Shown here piece after piece: positions 1 through 6,574 of a stretch of DNA of 15,507 nt. Numbering within the stretch: position 1 is the first letter of the stretch; the number at the start of each line of letters is the position of its first letter. The DNA is taken from the NCBI GenBank assembly GCA_902481695.1, contig CABSXY010000020.1, forward strand, positions 1-15,507, in the 5' to 3' direction. Below the pieces are notes generated by a model, which worked only from the letters and a program-made list of their open reading frames with translations, did not search any database and was not told where the DNA came from. This stretch comes from an uncultured Haemophilus sp. Lineage in GTDB: Bacteria > Pseudomonadota > Gammaproteobacteria > Enterobacterales > Pasteurellaceae. The position numbers were made by a program, and so were the translations under genes.

Positions 1-79
1 ACAGCCAGGAAGCCCAGCTTAGCCTGCACGAAGTAGACGAAGGCGGAGATGCCCTCGCCGATCATGATGCCGACCGGTT
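1..79 (-). other. GC-rich foreign-looking fragment, probable chimeric join
   Basis: The first 80 bases are 49/80 G+C, against 32/80 for the next 80. Read on the minus strand from about 77 down to 3 there is an uninterrupted 25-codon frame in which 23 codons end in G or C, which is codon use of a high-GC organism. The peptide is hydrophobic with a segment GIMIGEGISAFVYF, so it may come from a membrane protein, which I cannot name. The transporter gene that follows keeps family similarity back to about base 77 to 80 and then loses it, with a stop in its frame upstream. A contig or assembly chimera is the simplest explanation. Confidence 0.7.
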
Positions 80-1024
80 GGAATTTTTATCGCACGGATT
101 TCTCGTGTACGAACTTTACGGGAGTTTATTTTCGGCGTATTGATGGTGCCAAGTTTATTCTTCGTTTTATGGTTCACTGTATTTGGTAATGGGGCCATTT
201 GGGTCAATGAACATCTTGCTAAGGGAGCATTAGGTCAAGCTGTAAATAATGTGGGGTCACTCCTTTTTGATTTTCTGAGTTATTTACCCTATTCCGGCTT
301 AACTAAAACCTTAGCTTTATTTATTATCACGCTCTTTTTTATCGTCACCATTAACTTTGGTATTTATACGCTTAATAACATCGCGATTGAAGACAAAAGC
401 CAGGTTTCACCTCGTTGGCAATCTATGTTTTGGGGTGGTTTATTGTCAGCTGTTACATTTGTTCTTTATCTTTTTGGCGGTATTGAAATACTCCAATCAA
501 CGATGTTGTTTTTCTCTTTACCTTTTGCTCTGTTGATGTCAGTGATGGCATGGAGTTTGTTAAAAGGTTTACGATTTGAACGACAATATTATTCCACAGA
601 GGTTTCAGATTTGTGGACAGGTGCAAACTGGCGTAGTCGTTTAAGACAGCTAGTGATTGAACCTAAGCGAGATGACGCCATTTTCCATTTAAAAACAACG
701 GCACTTTTAGCAATGAGAGAGTTACGCCAGTTATTCATTGGTACCTATGGTTTAAATGTGATATTACAGCAACATTTTGACCGCGATAATAATCAACTGG
801 TTCTTTCTATTGAAAATGGATTAGCAGAAGATTTTTTTTACCAAATTACCTTGTTTGAGAAGCCCGCATCTGAAACAGCACAAGTTCATCATGCATTAAT
901 GGTTTCAACCAATATTCAATTGGAAGGTTATCCTTTGAATATCACGAAGGAAGAGGATTTGATCGTGGACATCTTGCAATGTTATGAGCGATACATGAGA
1001 GAGCTGGATTTTGTTATTTCATAA
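80..1024 (+). CDS. betT: BCCT-family (BetT-like) transporter, C-terminal part, 5' end missing
   Basis: This is the C-terminal 314 residues of a betaine/choline/carnitine transporter of the inner membrane. The frame opens at GGA (80) with GIFIARISRVRTLREF, the conserved BCCT segment after a transmembrane helix. It continues through several hydrophobic helices (GVLMVPSLFFVLWF, TLALFIITLFFIV, MFWGGLLSAVTFVLYLFGG, TMLFFSLPFALLMSVMAW). A cytoplasmic C-terminal domain of about 110 residues ends in the BetT-like ILQCYERYMRELDF. E. coli BetT is about 677 residues, so roughly half the gene is missing at the chimeric junction near 79. The motif usually read as TSADSG is VTINFG here, so substrate and coupling ion are uncertain and choline is only a guess. 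Family call firm; exact substrate not. Confidence 0.8.
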   Translation, partial: GIFIARISRVRTLREFIFGVLMVPSLFFVLWFTVFGNGAIWVNEHLAKGALGQAVNNVGSLLFDFLSYLPYSGLTKTLALFIITLFFIVTINFGIYTLNNIAIEDKSQVSPRWQSMFWGGLLSAVTFVLYLFGGIEILQSTMLFFSLPFALLMSVMAWSLLKGLRFERQYYSTEVSDLWTGANWRSRLRQLVIEPKRDDAIFHLKTTALLAMRELRQLFIGTYGLNVILQQHFDRDNNQLVLSIENGLAEDFFYQITLFEKPASETAQVHHALMVSTNIQLEGYPLNITKEEDLIVDILQCYERYMRELDFVIS

Positions 1025-1067
1025 TTCCTGTCTCATGAGCAAACAGAACTGGCTGAATAATAAGAAT

Positions 1068-1109
1068 AAAGTGCGGTTGAAAATAACATTATTTTTTGAC
1101 CGCACTTTT
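1068..1109. terminator. Inverted pair of uptake signals acting as betT terminator
   Basis: AAAGTGCGGT at 1068-1077 pairs perfectly with ACCGCACTTT at 1099-1108 across a 21-base AT-rich loop. Both arms contain the exact uptake core (1069-1077 plus, 1099-1107 minus). It sits 43 bases after the transporter stop and just before the tatA promoter. The T tail is short, so termination strength is uncertain. Confidence 0.6.
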
Positions 1110-1120
1110 AAAATTACCTC

Positions 1121-1149
1121 TTGAGACAAATGCATAAAAAGAGTATATT
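1121..1149 (+). promoter_or_regulatory. Sigma70-type promoter of tatABC
   Basis: TTGAGA at 1121-1126, a 17-base spacer and TATATT at 1144-1149 lie about 40 bases upstream of the tatA ATG and just downstream of the betT terminator hairpin. A Shine-Dalgarno-like CGGAG follows at 1179-1183. Confidence 0.7.
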
Positions 1150-1189
1150 CAAGCCCAAATTTTCAATTTAATTCTAACGGAGTTTTTCT

Positions 1190-1420
1190 ATGTTTGGTTT
1201 ATCCCCAGCACAAATGATTATTTTATTAGTCGTGATTTTATTAGTATTCGGTACTAAAAAATTACGCAATGCGGGATCTGATCTTGGCGCAGCAGTAAAA
1301 GGCTTTAAAAAAGCGATGTCTGATGATGAGCCAAAAAAAGATGCAGAGTTTACTCAAATTAAAGACGGTACAACAACCGCTGAAAAAACTGAAACTGTAA
1401 AAGATAAAGAACAGGCATAA
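1190..1420 (+). CDS. tatA: Sec-independent (Tat) translocase subunit TatA
   Basis: TatA (76 aa) oligomerises to form the passage for folded proteins in the twin-arginine export system of the inner membrane. The sequence shows one N-terminal helix (about residues 6-20, PAQMIILLVVILLVF), the hinge FGTKKLRNAGSDLG and an amphipathic helix AAVKGFKKAM, then a charged hydrophilic tail, matching the family order and usual length. The ATG at 1190 follows CGGAG and lies just downstream of a good promoter. The stop is 2 bases before the tatB start, so the two are coupled in a tatABC operon. Confidence 0.95.
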   Translation: MFGLSPAQMIILLVVILLVFGTKKLRNAGSDLGAAVKGFKKAMSDDEPKKDAEFTQIKDGTTTAEKTETVKDKEQA

Positions 1421-1422
1421 CC

Positions 1423-2028
1423 GTGTTTGATATTGGTTTTTCCGAACTTGTTTTATTGATGCTTGTGGGCTTAGTAGTACTAGGCCCTAAGCGTTTACCT
1501 GTGGCTATTCGCACGGTAATGGGCTGGGTGAAAACGATCCGTGGGTTGGCAGCTAATGTTCAAAATGAATTAAAACAAGAGCTTAAATTGCAAGAGTTGC
1601 AAGATAGCATTAAGAAAGCGGAACAACTTAATCTAAAACAGCTTTCCCCAGACTTAAGTAAAACCGTTGAAGAGCTGAAAGAACAGGCTCAAAAAATGCG
1701 TGCAGAGCTAGAAGAAAAAGCGGCTGCAGCAGGCACAACGGTAGAAGAGCAAATTAAAGAAATTAAAAGTGCGGCTGAAAATTCGGCTGATTCTGCTGAA
1801 AAACTCGTAGTAAATTCACAAGAAACTACAGAAAAACCGGCTGAAACAGCATCGATAGAGCATGTAGAGAATGAACTTGCTGAAGTTTCAGAACCTGAAA
1901 AAACAGAAGTAGATTTGACCGCACTTGAAGCCCATGAACAAGCCGAATTAACCGAGCGTTTATCTGATTACTATTCGCCGGATGATGTGGAACTGCAACC
2001 AGCACCTAAATCTGAAGCTAAGTCCTAG
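1423..2028 (+). CDS. tatB: Sec-independent (Tat) translocase subunit TatB
   Basis: TatB (201 aa) works with TatC as the twin-arginine signal receptor. It starts with GTG (1423), 2 bases after the tatA stop, with ACAGG inside the end of tatA as likely ribosome site. MFDIGFSELVLLMLVGLVVL is the single membrane helix with the conserved Glu8. LGPKRLP is the family hinge, and QNELKQELKLQELQDS begins the long amphipathic helix. A long Ala/Glu/Lys-rich tail from about residue 85 makes it longer than E. coli TatB (about 171 aa); such tails vary. An exact minus-strand uptake core lies near the end (1918-1926) and a one-mismatch copy at 1767-1775. Confidence 0.95.
   Translation: MFDIGFSELVLLMLVGLVVLGPKRLPVAIRTVMGWVKTIRGLAANVQNELKQELKLQELQDSIKKAEQLNLKQLSPDLSKTVEELKEQAQKMRAELEEKAAAAGTTVEEQIKEIKSAAENSADSAEKLVVNSQETTEKPAETASIEHVENELAEVSEPEKTEVDLTALEAHEQAELTERLSDYYSPDDVELQPAPKSEAKS
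1918..1926 (-). repeat. DNA uptake signal core in tatB
   Basis: Exact ACCGCACTT (reverse of AAGTGCGGT), encoding Thr-Ala-Leu in the TatB tail. Confidence 0.85.
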
Positions 2029-2037
2029 AGAATAATT

Positions 2038-2832
2038 ATGAGCAATACGACGGACGATTCCCAACCGTTAATTACCCATCTTGTTGAACTCAGAAACCGC
2101 TTATTACGTTGTGTAATTTGTATTTTAGTGGTTTTTGTGACGTTGGTTTATTTTTCTAATGATATTTATCATTTTGTCGCCGCACCTTTAACAGCTGTGA
2201 TGCCAAAAGGTGCAACGATGATTGCAACCAATATCCAAACGCCTTTCTTTACGCCAATTAAATTAACCGCGATTGTTTCGGTGTTTATTTCTGTACCTTA
2301 TTTGCTTTATCAAATTTGGGCATTTGTTGCACCGGCACTGTATCAACATGAAAAACGTTTAATTTATCCGTTATTATTTTCCAGTACCGTTTTATTCTAT
2401 TGCGGTGTGGCGTTTGCTTATTATGTTGTTTTCCCTTTCGTGTTTAGTTTCTTTACGCAAACTGCACCAGAAGGGGTCGCTATTGCAACAGATATCAGCA
2501 GTTACCTTGATTTTGCACTCGCATTATTCTTGGCTTTCGGTGTGTGCTTTGAAGTACCCGTTGCCATTATTTTGCTTTGCTGGACAGGTGTCACAACCAC
2601 GAAAGCATTGGCGGCAAAACGCCCTTATATTATTGTGGGAGCATTCTTTGTTGGCATGATCTTAACGCCACCAGACGTGTTCTCTCAAACTTTACTTGCT
2701 GTACCAATGTGTCTTCTCTTTGAATTAGGCTTGTTAGTTGCACGTTTCTATCAACCGAAAGAGGATGAAGAAGAGGCAACTGATGAGGAAAGTGCGGTAG
2801 AAAATCAGGGTGATTTGAATCACAAAGATTAA
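2038..2832 (+). CDS. tatC: Sec-independent (Tat) translocase subunit TatC
   Basis: TatC (264 aa) is the polytopic core of the Tat receptor that binds the twin-arginine signal peptide. Conserved features are visible in order: HLVELRNRLL at 14-23 with Glu17, the FVAPALYQHEKR loop at 96-107 with Glu105, FEVPV at 171-175 and LTPPDVFSQ at 209-217 with Asp213, separated by six hydrophobic stretches. Length is close to E. coli TatC (258 aa). The tail after about residue 240 is acidic and contains an uptake core. The ATG lies 9 bases after the tatB stop. No tatD follows; a terminator-like hairpin and hemB come next. Confidence 0.96.
   Translation: MSNTTDDSQPLITHLVELRNRLLRCVICILVVFVTLVYFSNDIYHFVAAPLTAVMPKGATMIATNIQTPFFTPIKLTAIVSVFISVPYLLYQIWAFVAPALYQHEKRLIYPLLFSSTVLFYCGVAFAYYVVFPFVFSFFTQTAPEGVAIATDISSYLDFALALFLAFGVCFEVPVAIILLCWTGVTTTKALAAKRPYIIVGAFFVGMILTPPDVFSQTLLAVPMCLLFELGLLVARFYQPKEDEEEATDEESAVENQGDLNHKD
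2790..2798 (+). repeat. DNA uptake signal core in tatC
   Basis: Exact AAGTGCGGT, encoding Ser-Ala-Val in the acidic C-terminal tail of TatC, outside the conserved membrane core. Confidence 0.85.
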
Positions 2833-2838
2833 GAAAAT

Positions 2839-2861
2839 GGGCGTAGGTGATACGCCCTTTT
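2839..2861 (+). terminator. Rho-independent terminator after tatC
   Basis: GGGCGTA (2839-2845) pairs with TACGCCC (2851-2857) around loop GGTGA, followed by TTTT. It starts 6 bases after the tatC stop and ends 27 bases before the hemB ATG, so it probably limits read-through from tatABC into hemB. The T run is short. Confidence 0.75.
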
Positions 2862-2888
2862 AACATCATAAAAACAGGAAATATTATT

Positions 2889-3911
2889 ATGACTCAACAA
2901 ATTTTAGGCGGTTTTCCAACCCGTCGTCTTCGTCGTTTACGTAAACATGATTTTAGTCGCCGTTTAGTCGCAGAAAATACTTTAACCGCGAATGATTTAA
3001 TTTATCCGGTATTTATCATTGAAGGTGAAAATCATCGTGAACCAGTTCCTTCTATGCCTAAAGTTGAACGTTTAACGATCGATCAGTTATTAATTGAAGC
3101 AGGTCTTTTAGTGAAATACGGTGTGCCAGTGATCTCATTATTCCCTGTAGTTGAGCAAGATAAAAAATCTTTAATGGCGGATGAGGCATTTAACCCGAAT
3201 GGTTTGGTACAGCGCGCAGTGAGAGCATTGAAAGCCGCTTATCCAGAATTAGGGGTATTAACTGATGTCGCACTCGATCCTTATACACTACACGGACAAG
3301 ACGGGATCATTGATGAAGAAGGCTATGTATTAAACGATATTACAACAGATATCCTGATTAAACAGGCTGTTTCACACGCTGAAGCGGGTGCTGATATTGT
3401 GGCACCGAGTGATATGATGGATGGACGTATTGGTCGTATTCGTCAGGCATTGGAAGAAAATGGTCATATCAATACGCAAATTATGGCGTATTCTGCAAAA
3501 TATGCGTCTAACTATTATGGTCCATTCCGTGATGCAGTCGGTTCTGCGGGCAATCTGAAAGGTGGCGATAAGAAAACTTACCAACTTGATCCAGCCAACG
3601 GTAATGAAGGCTTGCAAGAAGTGGCTCTTGATTTACAAGAAGGCGCGGATATGGTGATGGTGAAACCAGGTATGCCATATTTAGACATGGTATATCGTGT
3701 GAAAGACTATTTCGGCGTGCCAACCTTTGCTTATCAAGTTTCTGGTGAATATGCGATGCATATGGCAGCCATTCAAAATGGTTGGTTGAAAGAAAAAGAA
3801 TGCATTATGGAATCATTGCTTTGCTTTAAACGTGCGGGTGCGGATGGTATCTTGACGTACTTTGCGAAGCAGGTTGCAGAGTGGCTTTACTTAGAAGGTA
3901 AAAATAAATAA
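2889..3911 (+). CDS. hemB: Porphobilinogen synthase (delta-aminolevulinic acid dehydratase), aspartate-rich type
   Basis: HemB (340 aa) condenses two 5-aminolevulinates into porphobilinogen in cytosolic heme synthesis. The Schiff-base lysines are in YSAKYAS (Lys204) and MVKPGMP (Lys259). The metal-site segment DVALDPYTLHGQDG (126-139) fits the aspartate-rich Mg-type pattern rather than the cysteine-rich zinc pattern of E. coli. I chose ATG 2889 because AGGA precedes it and MTQQILGGFPTRRLRRLR fits the family N-terminus. An in-frame GTG at 2847 lies inside the tatC terminator hairpin. An intact hemB implies the cell can make heme, which fits H. parainfluenzae and not H. influenzae. It sits between tatC and gdhA. 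Confidence 0.96.
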   Translation: MTQQILGGFPTRRLRRLRKHDFSRRLVAENTLTANDLIYPVFIIEGENHREPVPSMPKVERLTIDQLLIEAGLLVKYGVPVISLFPVVEQDKKSLMADEAFNPNGLVQRAVRALKAAYPELGVLTDVALDPYTLHGQDGIIDEEGYVLNDITTDILIKQAVSHAEAGADIVAPSDMMDGRIGRIRQALEENGHINTQIMAYSAKYASNYYGPFRDAVGSAGNLKGGDKKTYQLDPANGNEGLQEVALDLQEGADMVMVKPGMPYLDMVYRVKDYFGVPTFAYQVSGEYAMHMAAIQNGWLKEKECIMESLLCFKRAGADGILTYFAKQVAEWLYLEGKNK

Positions 3912-3933
3912 GCACTTTTTAACTTGAAGTGCT
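3911..3933. terminator. Weak hairpin after hemB
   Basis: AGCACTT (3911-3917) pairs with AAGTGCT (3927-3933) around a 9-base loop, beginning at the last base of the hemB stop. There is no T run after it on the plus strand, so terminator function is doubtful. Confidence 0.35.
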
Positions 3934-3936
3934 AAC

Positions 3937-4063
3937 TTAGATTATGATTTTAGATCTCATATAATTAAAGCGATGAAATATTTAATGTTTTCTCGTTTTT
4001 TATTTTTTCTTCATTTTTTCTATAAAAAAACTATTGCCTAGTTGATTTTTCTATTGTTATATT
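3937..4063 (+). promoter_or_regulatory. gdhA upstream region with two candidate promoters
   Basis: The 233-base gap before gdhA holds no gene. The proximal candidate is TTGCCT (4034-4039), an 18-base spacer and TATATT (4058-4063), leaving about 75 bases of leader. A distal candidate has a perfect TATAAT (3960-3965) with a poor TTAGAT (3937-3942) 17 bases upstream. Between them is a thymine-rich tract (3988-4021). I found no convincing CRP or FNR site. Confidence 0.5.
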
Positions 4064-4144
4064 GATGACACGCCGCAACAAGACGGTGATAAATAAAATA
4101 ACATTACACACATCATATTAACTCACTACTAGAAGGAAAATCCT

Positions 4145-5494
4145 ATGTCAGCAGTAGCATCATTAGACGCATTTCTTGAAAAAGTGGCTCAACGTGACGG
4201 CCACCAACCTGAATTTTTACAAGCCGTTCGTGAAGTCTTCACGTCAATCTGGCCTTTCTTGGAAGCAAACCCTAAATACCGTTCAGAAGCTTTATTAGAG
4301 CGTTTAGTTGAGCCAGAGCGCGCAATCCAATTCCGTGTGGCATGGACTGATGATAAAGGTCAAGTTCAAGTAAACCGTGCTTTCCGCGTGCAATTCAACA
4401 GTGCAATTGGTCCTTTTAAAGGGGGGATGCGTTTCCATCCATCTGTTAACTTATCGATTTTAAAATTCTTAGGCTTTGAACAGATCTTTAAAAATGCCTT
4501 AACCACATTGCCAATGGGCGGTGCGAAAGGTGGATCAGATTTTGATCCTAAAGGCAAATCAGATGCTGAAGTGATGCGTTTCTGCCAAGCGTTAATGGCC
4601 GAATTATATCGTCATGTAGGCCCGGATACCGATGTCCCTGCAGGTGATATTGGTGTAGGTGGTCGCGAAGTCGGTTATCTTGCAGGCTATATGAAAAAAT
4701 TATCAAACCAAGCGGCTTGTGTCTTTACTGGTCGTGGTCTTTCATTCGGTGGGAGCTTAATTCGCCCAGAAGCAACGGGGTATGGATTGGTTTATTTTGC
4801 CCAAGCAATGCTTGCAGAGAAAGGGGATAGCTTCCAAGGTAAAACGGTTTTAGTTTCTGGTTCGGGTAACGTGGCGCAATATGCGATTGAAAAAGCGATG
4901 GCGCTCGGTGCGAAAGTGGTAACCTGTTCTGACTCTGCGGGTTACGTGTATTTACCAGAAGGATTCGATCGTGAAAAATTAGAAGCGTTATTAGAGCTTA
5001 AAAATGTAAAACGTGGTCGAGTAGAAGAGTTTGCAAAACAATTTGGTCTTCAATATTTTGCAGGTAAACGCCCTTGGGAAGTGAAAGCAGATATTGCACT
5101 TCCTTGCGCAACCCAAAATGAATTAGAGATCTCTGATGCAAAAGCCTTAATTGCAAATGGTGTGAAATTAGTCGCTGAGGGGGCAAACATGCCAACTACT
5201 ATCGAAGCGACAGAAGCATTCTTAGAAGCTGGTGTATTATTTGGTCCAGGTAAAGCGGCTAATGCAGGTGGTGTTGCGACATCAGGTTTAGAAATGGCGC
5301 AAAGTTCACAACGTTTATACTGGACAGCTGAAGAAGTGGATAAACAGCTTCATCGCATCATGTTAGATATTCATGCAAACTGTAAAAAATACGGTTCAGC
5401 AGAAGGCCAAGCAAACATTAACTATGTAGTGGGCGCAAACGTAGCTGGCTTTGTAAAAGTAGCCGATGCAATGTTGGCACAAGGGGTTTATTAA
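4145..5494 (+). CDS. gdhA: NADP-specific glutamate dehydrogenase
   Basis: GdhA (449 aa) makes glutamate from 2-oxoglutarate, ammonia and NADPH in the cytosol. It is full length (E. coli 447 aa). The substrate domain shows GPFKGGMRFHPSVN (89-102) and PMGGAKGG with catalytic Lys128, followed by PAGDIGVGGREVGY (165-178). The Rossmann domain shows LVSGSGNVAQYA (236-247) followed by CSDSAG, where Ser rather than an acidic residue ends the second strand, as usual for NADP preference. AAGGA (4133-4137) precedes the ATG. It has its own promoter region and a strong terminator, so it is probably monocistronic. Confidence 0.97.
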   Translation: MSAVASLDAFLEKVAQRDGHQPEFLQAVREVFTSIWPFLEANPKYRSEALLERLVEPERAIQFRVAWTDDKGQVQVNRAFRVQFNSAIGPFKGGMRFHPSVNLSILKFLGFEQIFKNALTTLPMGGAKGGSDFDPKGKSDAEVMRFCQALMAELYRHVGPDTDVPAGDIGVGGREVGYLAGYMKKLSNQAACVFTGRGLSFGGSLIRPEATGYGLVYFAQAMLAEKGDSFQGKTVLVSGSGNVAQYAIEKAMALGAKVVTCSDSAGYVYLPEGFDREKLEALLELKNVKRGRVEEFAKQFGLQYFAGKRPWEVKADIALPCATQNELEISDAKALIANGVKLVAEGANMPTTIEATEAFLEAGVLFGPGKAANAGGVATSGLEMAQSSQRLYWTAEEVDKQLHRIMLDIHANCKKYGSAEGQANINYVVGANVAGFVKVADAMLAQGVY

Positions 5495-5515
5495 TCCAAT
5501 AAATTAGTGAAAACT

Positions 5516-5550
5516 TGACCGCACTTTGTGATGAAGTGCGGTCATTTTTT
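5516..5550 (+). terminator. gdhA terminator built from paired uptake signals
   Basis: An 11-bp perfect stem, TGACCGCACTT (5516-5526) with AAGTGCGGTCA (5534-5544), encloses a 7-base loop and is followed by six T. Each arm holds an exact uptake core (5518-5526 minus, 5534-5542 plus). It lies 21 bases after the gdhA stop and is an excellent intrinsic terminator. Confidence 0.92.
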
Positions 5551-5584
5551 ATGGCGAATTGTTCAGTTGAAATAGGCGATCGGC

Positions 5585-5612
5585 TTGCTTTTTTGCTCAA
5601 AAAGTGTAAAAT
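5585..5612 (+). promoter_or_regulatory. Promoter of the rpsP operon
   Basis: TTGCTT (5585-5590), a 16-base spacer and TAAAAT (5607-5612) give a predicted start near 5619 and a leader of about 100 bases ahead of rpsP. Confidence 0.65.
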
Positions 5613-5654
5613 CTTCAGGCTTTTTGTCTATATATACAGAGAAAAAAGTAAGCT

Positions 5655-5687
5655 ATATTCTTAAATCACTTTCGAGTTTGAGAATAT
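5655..5687 (+). promoter_or_regulatory. Leader hairpin upstream of rpsP
   Basis: ATATTCTTAAA (5655-5665) pairs with TTTGAGAATAT (5677-5687) as an 11-bp stem with one G-U pair and an 11-base loop TCACTTTCGAG. TCTTTT follows directly. It lies in the predicted rpsP 5' leader, 32 bases before the ATG. Attenuator or translational-control roles are possible; function is inferred only from position. Confidence 0.5.
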
Positions 5688-5719
5688 TCTTTTAGTAATT
5701 AAACATTTAGAGGAAGGTT

Positions 5720-5965
5720 ATGGTAACCATTCGTTTATCTCGTGGCGGAGCTAAAAAACGCCCATTTTATCAAATCGTAGTAGCTGACAGTCGTTCACCA
5801 CGTGACGGTCGTTTCATTGAGCGTGTAGGTTTCTTCAACCCAATCGCACAAGGTAACGCAGAGCGTCTTCGTGTTGATCTTGAGCGTGTAAACCACTGGG
5901 TTGCTCAAGGTGCTTCACTTTCAGACCGTGTGGCGACTTTGGTAAAAGAAGCTCAAAAAGCATAA
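5720..5965 (+). CDS. rpsP: Small ribosomal subunit protein S16
   Basis: S16 (81 aa; E. coli 82) is a primary 16S rRNA-binding protein of the 30S body. The N-terminus MVTIRLSRGGAKKRPFYQIV and the segments DSRSPRDGRFIERVGFFNP and LDLERVNHWVAQGA-like helix match the family throughout. AGAGGAAGG precedes the ATG as a strong ribosome site. First gene of the rpsP-rimM-trmD-rplS operon; a hairpin straddles its stop codon. Confidence 0.97.
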   Translation: MVTIRLSRGGAKKRPFYQIVVADSRSPRDGRFIERVGFFNPIAQGNAERLRVDLERVNHWVAQGASLSDRVATLVKEAQKA

Positions 5966-5995
5966 TCTCGCTTTTTGATTTAGTTCTTAAACTAA
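5953..5995 (+). promoter_or_regulatory. Hairpins at the rpsP-rimM junction
   Basis: A perfect 9-bp inverted repeat, TCAAAAAGC (5953-5961) with GCTTTTTGA (5970-5978), has the rpsP stop codon in its 8-base loop and is followed by TTTAGTT. A second hairpin, TTAGTT (5980-5985) with AACTAA (5990-5995), ends 3 bases before the rimM Shine-Dalgarno AGGTGA. They could lower rimM expression relative to rpsP by partial termination or by limiting ribosome access. Confidence 0.5.
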
Positions 5996-6009
5996 GATAG
6001 GTGAAAAAT

Positions 6010-6537
6010 ATGGAACAACAACGCATTGAAGTTGTGGGCAAATTAGGCTCAACCTACGGTATCCGTGGGTGGTTACGTATTTATTCATCAACAGAACAAG
6101 CTGAAAGCATTTTTGATTATCAACCTTGGTTTTTAAAAATCAAAGGTGAATGGCAGCCAACTGAATTAGAAAACTGGCGTCATCATAATCACGAAATCAT
6201 CGTGAAATTAAAAGGCGTTGATGATCGTGAAGCTGCACAAACTTTAGCGAATGTTGAAATTGGTGTGGATTTATCTGTTTTCCCTGAACTGGAAGAGGGC
6301 GATTATTACTGGCACGATTTAATCGGTTGTTCAGTCATCAACCTAGAAGGTTATACAATGGGAACGGTAACAGAGATGATGGAAACCGGTTCTAATGATG
6401 TGTTAGTGGTTAAAGCCAATACTAAAGATGCTTTTGGAAAACAAGAGCGGTTAATTCCGTTCTTGTATGAACAAGTAGTTAAAAGAGTCGATCTCACCAC
6501 GAAAACAATTGAAGTGGATTGGGACGCTGGTTTCTAA
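6010..6537 (+). CDS. rimM: Ribosome maturation factor RimM
   Basis: RimM (175 aa) binds the 30S subunit via S19 and assists 3'-domain 16S rRNA maturation. The N-terminal domain has GKLGSTYGIRGWLRIYSSTE; the linker EEGDYYWHDLIGC leads into the C-terminal PRC-barrel domain with METGSNDVLVVKAN and ERLIPFL, ending in IEVDWDAGF like E. coli RimM. I prefer ATG 6010 over the in-frame GTG at 6001: AGGTGA (5999-6004) is a well-spaced ribosome site for 6010 and includes that GTG, and MEQQRIEVVGKLG fits the family start. Second gene of the rpsP operon. Confidence 0.96.
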   Translation: MEQQRIEVVGKLGSTYGIRGWLRIYSSTEQAESIFDYQPWFLKIKGEWQPTELENWRHHNHEIIVKLKGVDDREAAQTLANVEIGVDLSVFPELEEGDYYWHDLIGCSVINLEGYTMGTVTEMMETGSNDVLVVKANTKDAFGKQERLIPFLYEQVVKRVDLTTKTIEVDWDAGF

Positions 6538-6574
6538 TCTCAAGTATGCACAAACGTAATGTAGTAGGCTTTTT

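Noticed and set aside
19..207. 62-residue minus-strand frame across the chimeric junction
   Set aside because: It is not in the frame showing high-GC codon use and runs antisense into the BCCT gene, so it is an accident of the join.
2405..2659. 84-residue frame inside tatC
   Set aside because: Same strand, different frame within a well-conserved gene; no ribosome site.
2847..2888. N-terminal extension of hemB from GTG 2847
   Set aside because: The GTG lies in the loop of the tatC terminator hairpin, has no ribosome site, and the extra 14 residues are not part of the family N-terminus; ATG 2889 has AGGA.
3911..3933. Post-hemB hairpin as a strong terminator
   Set aside because: No T run on the plus strand; retained only as a weak hairpin.
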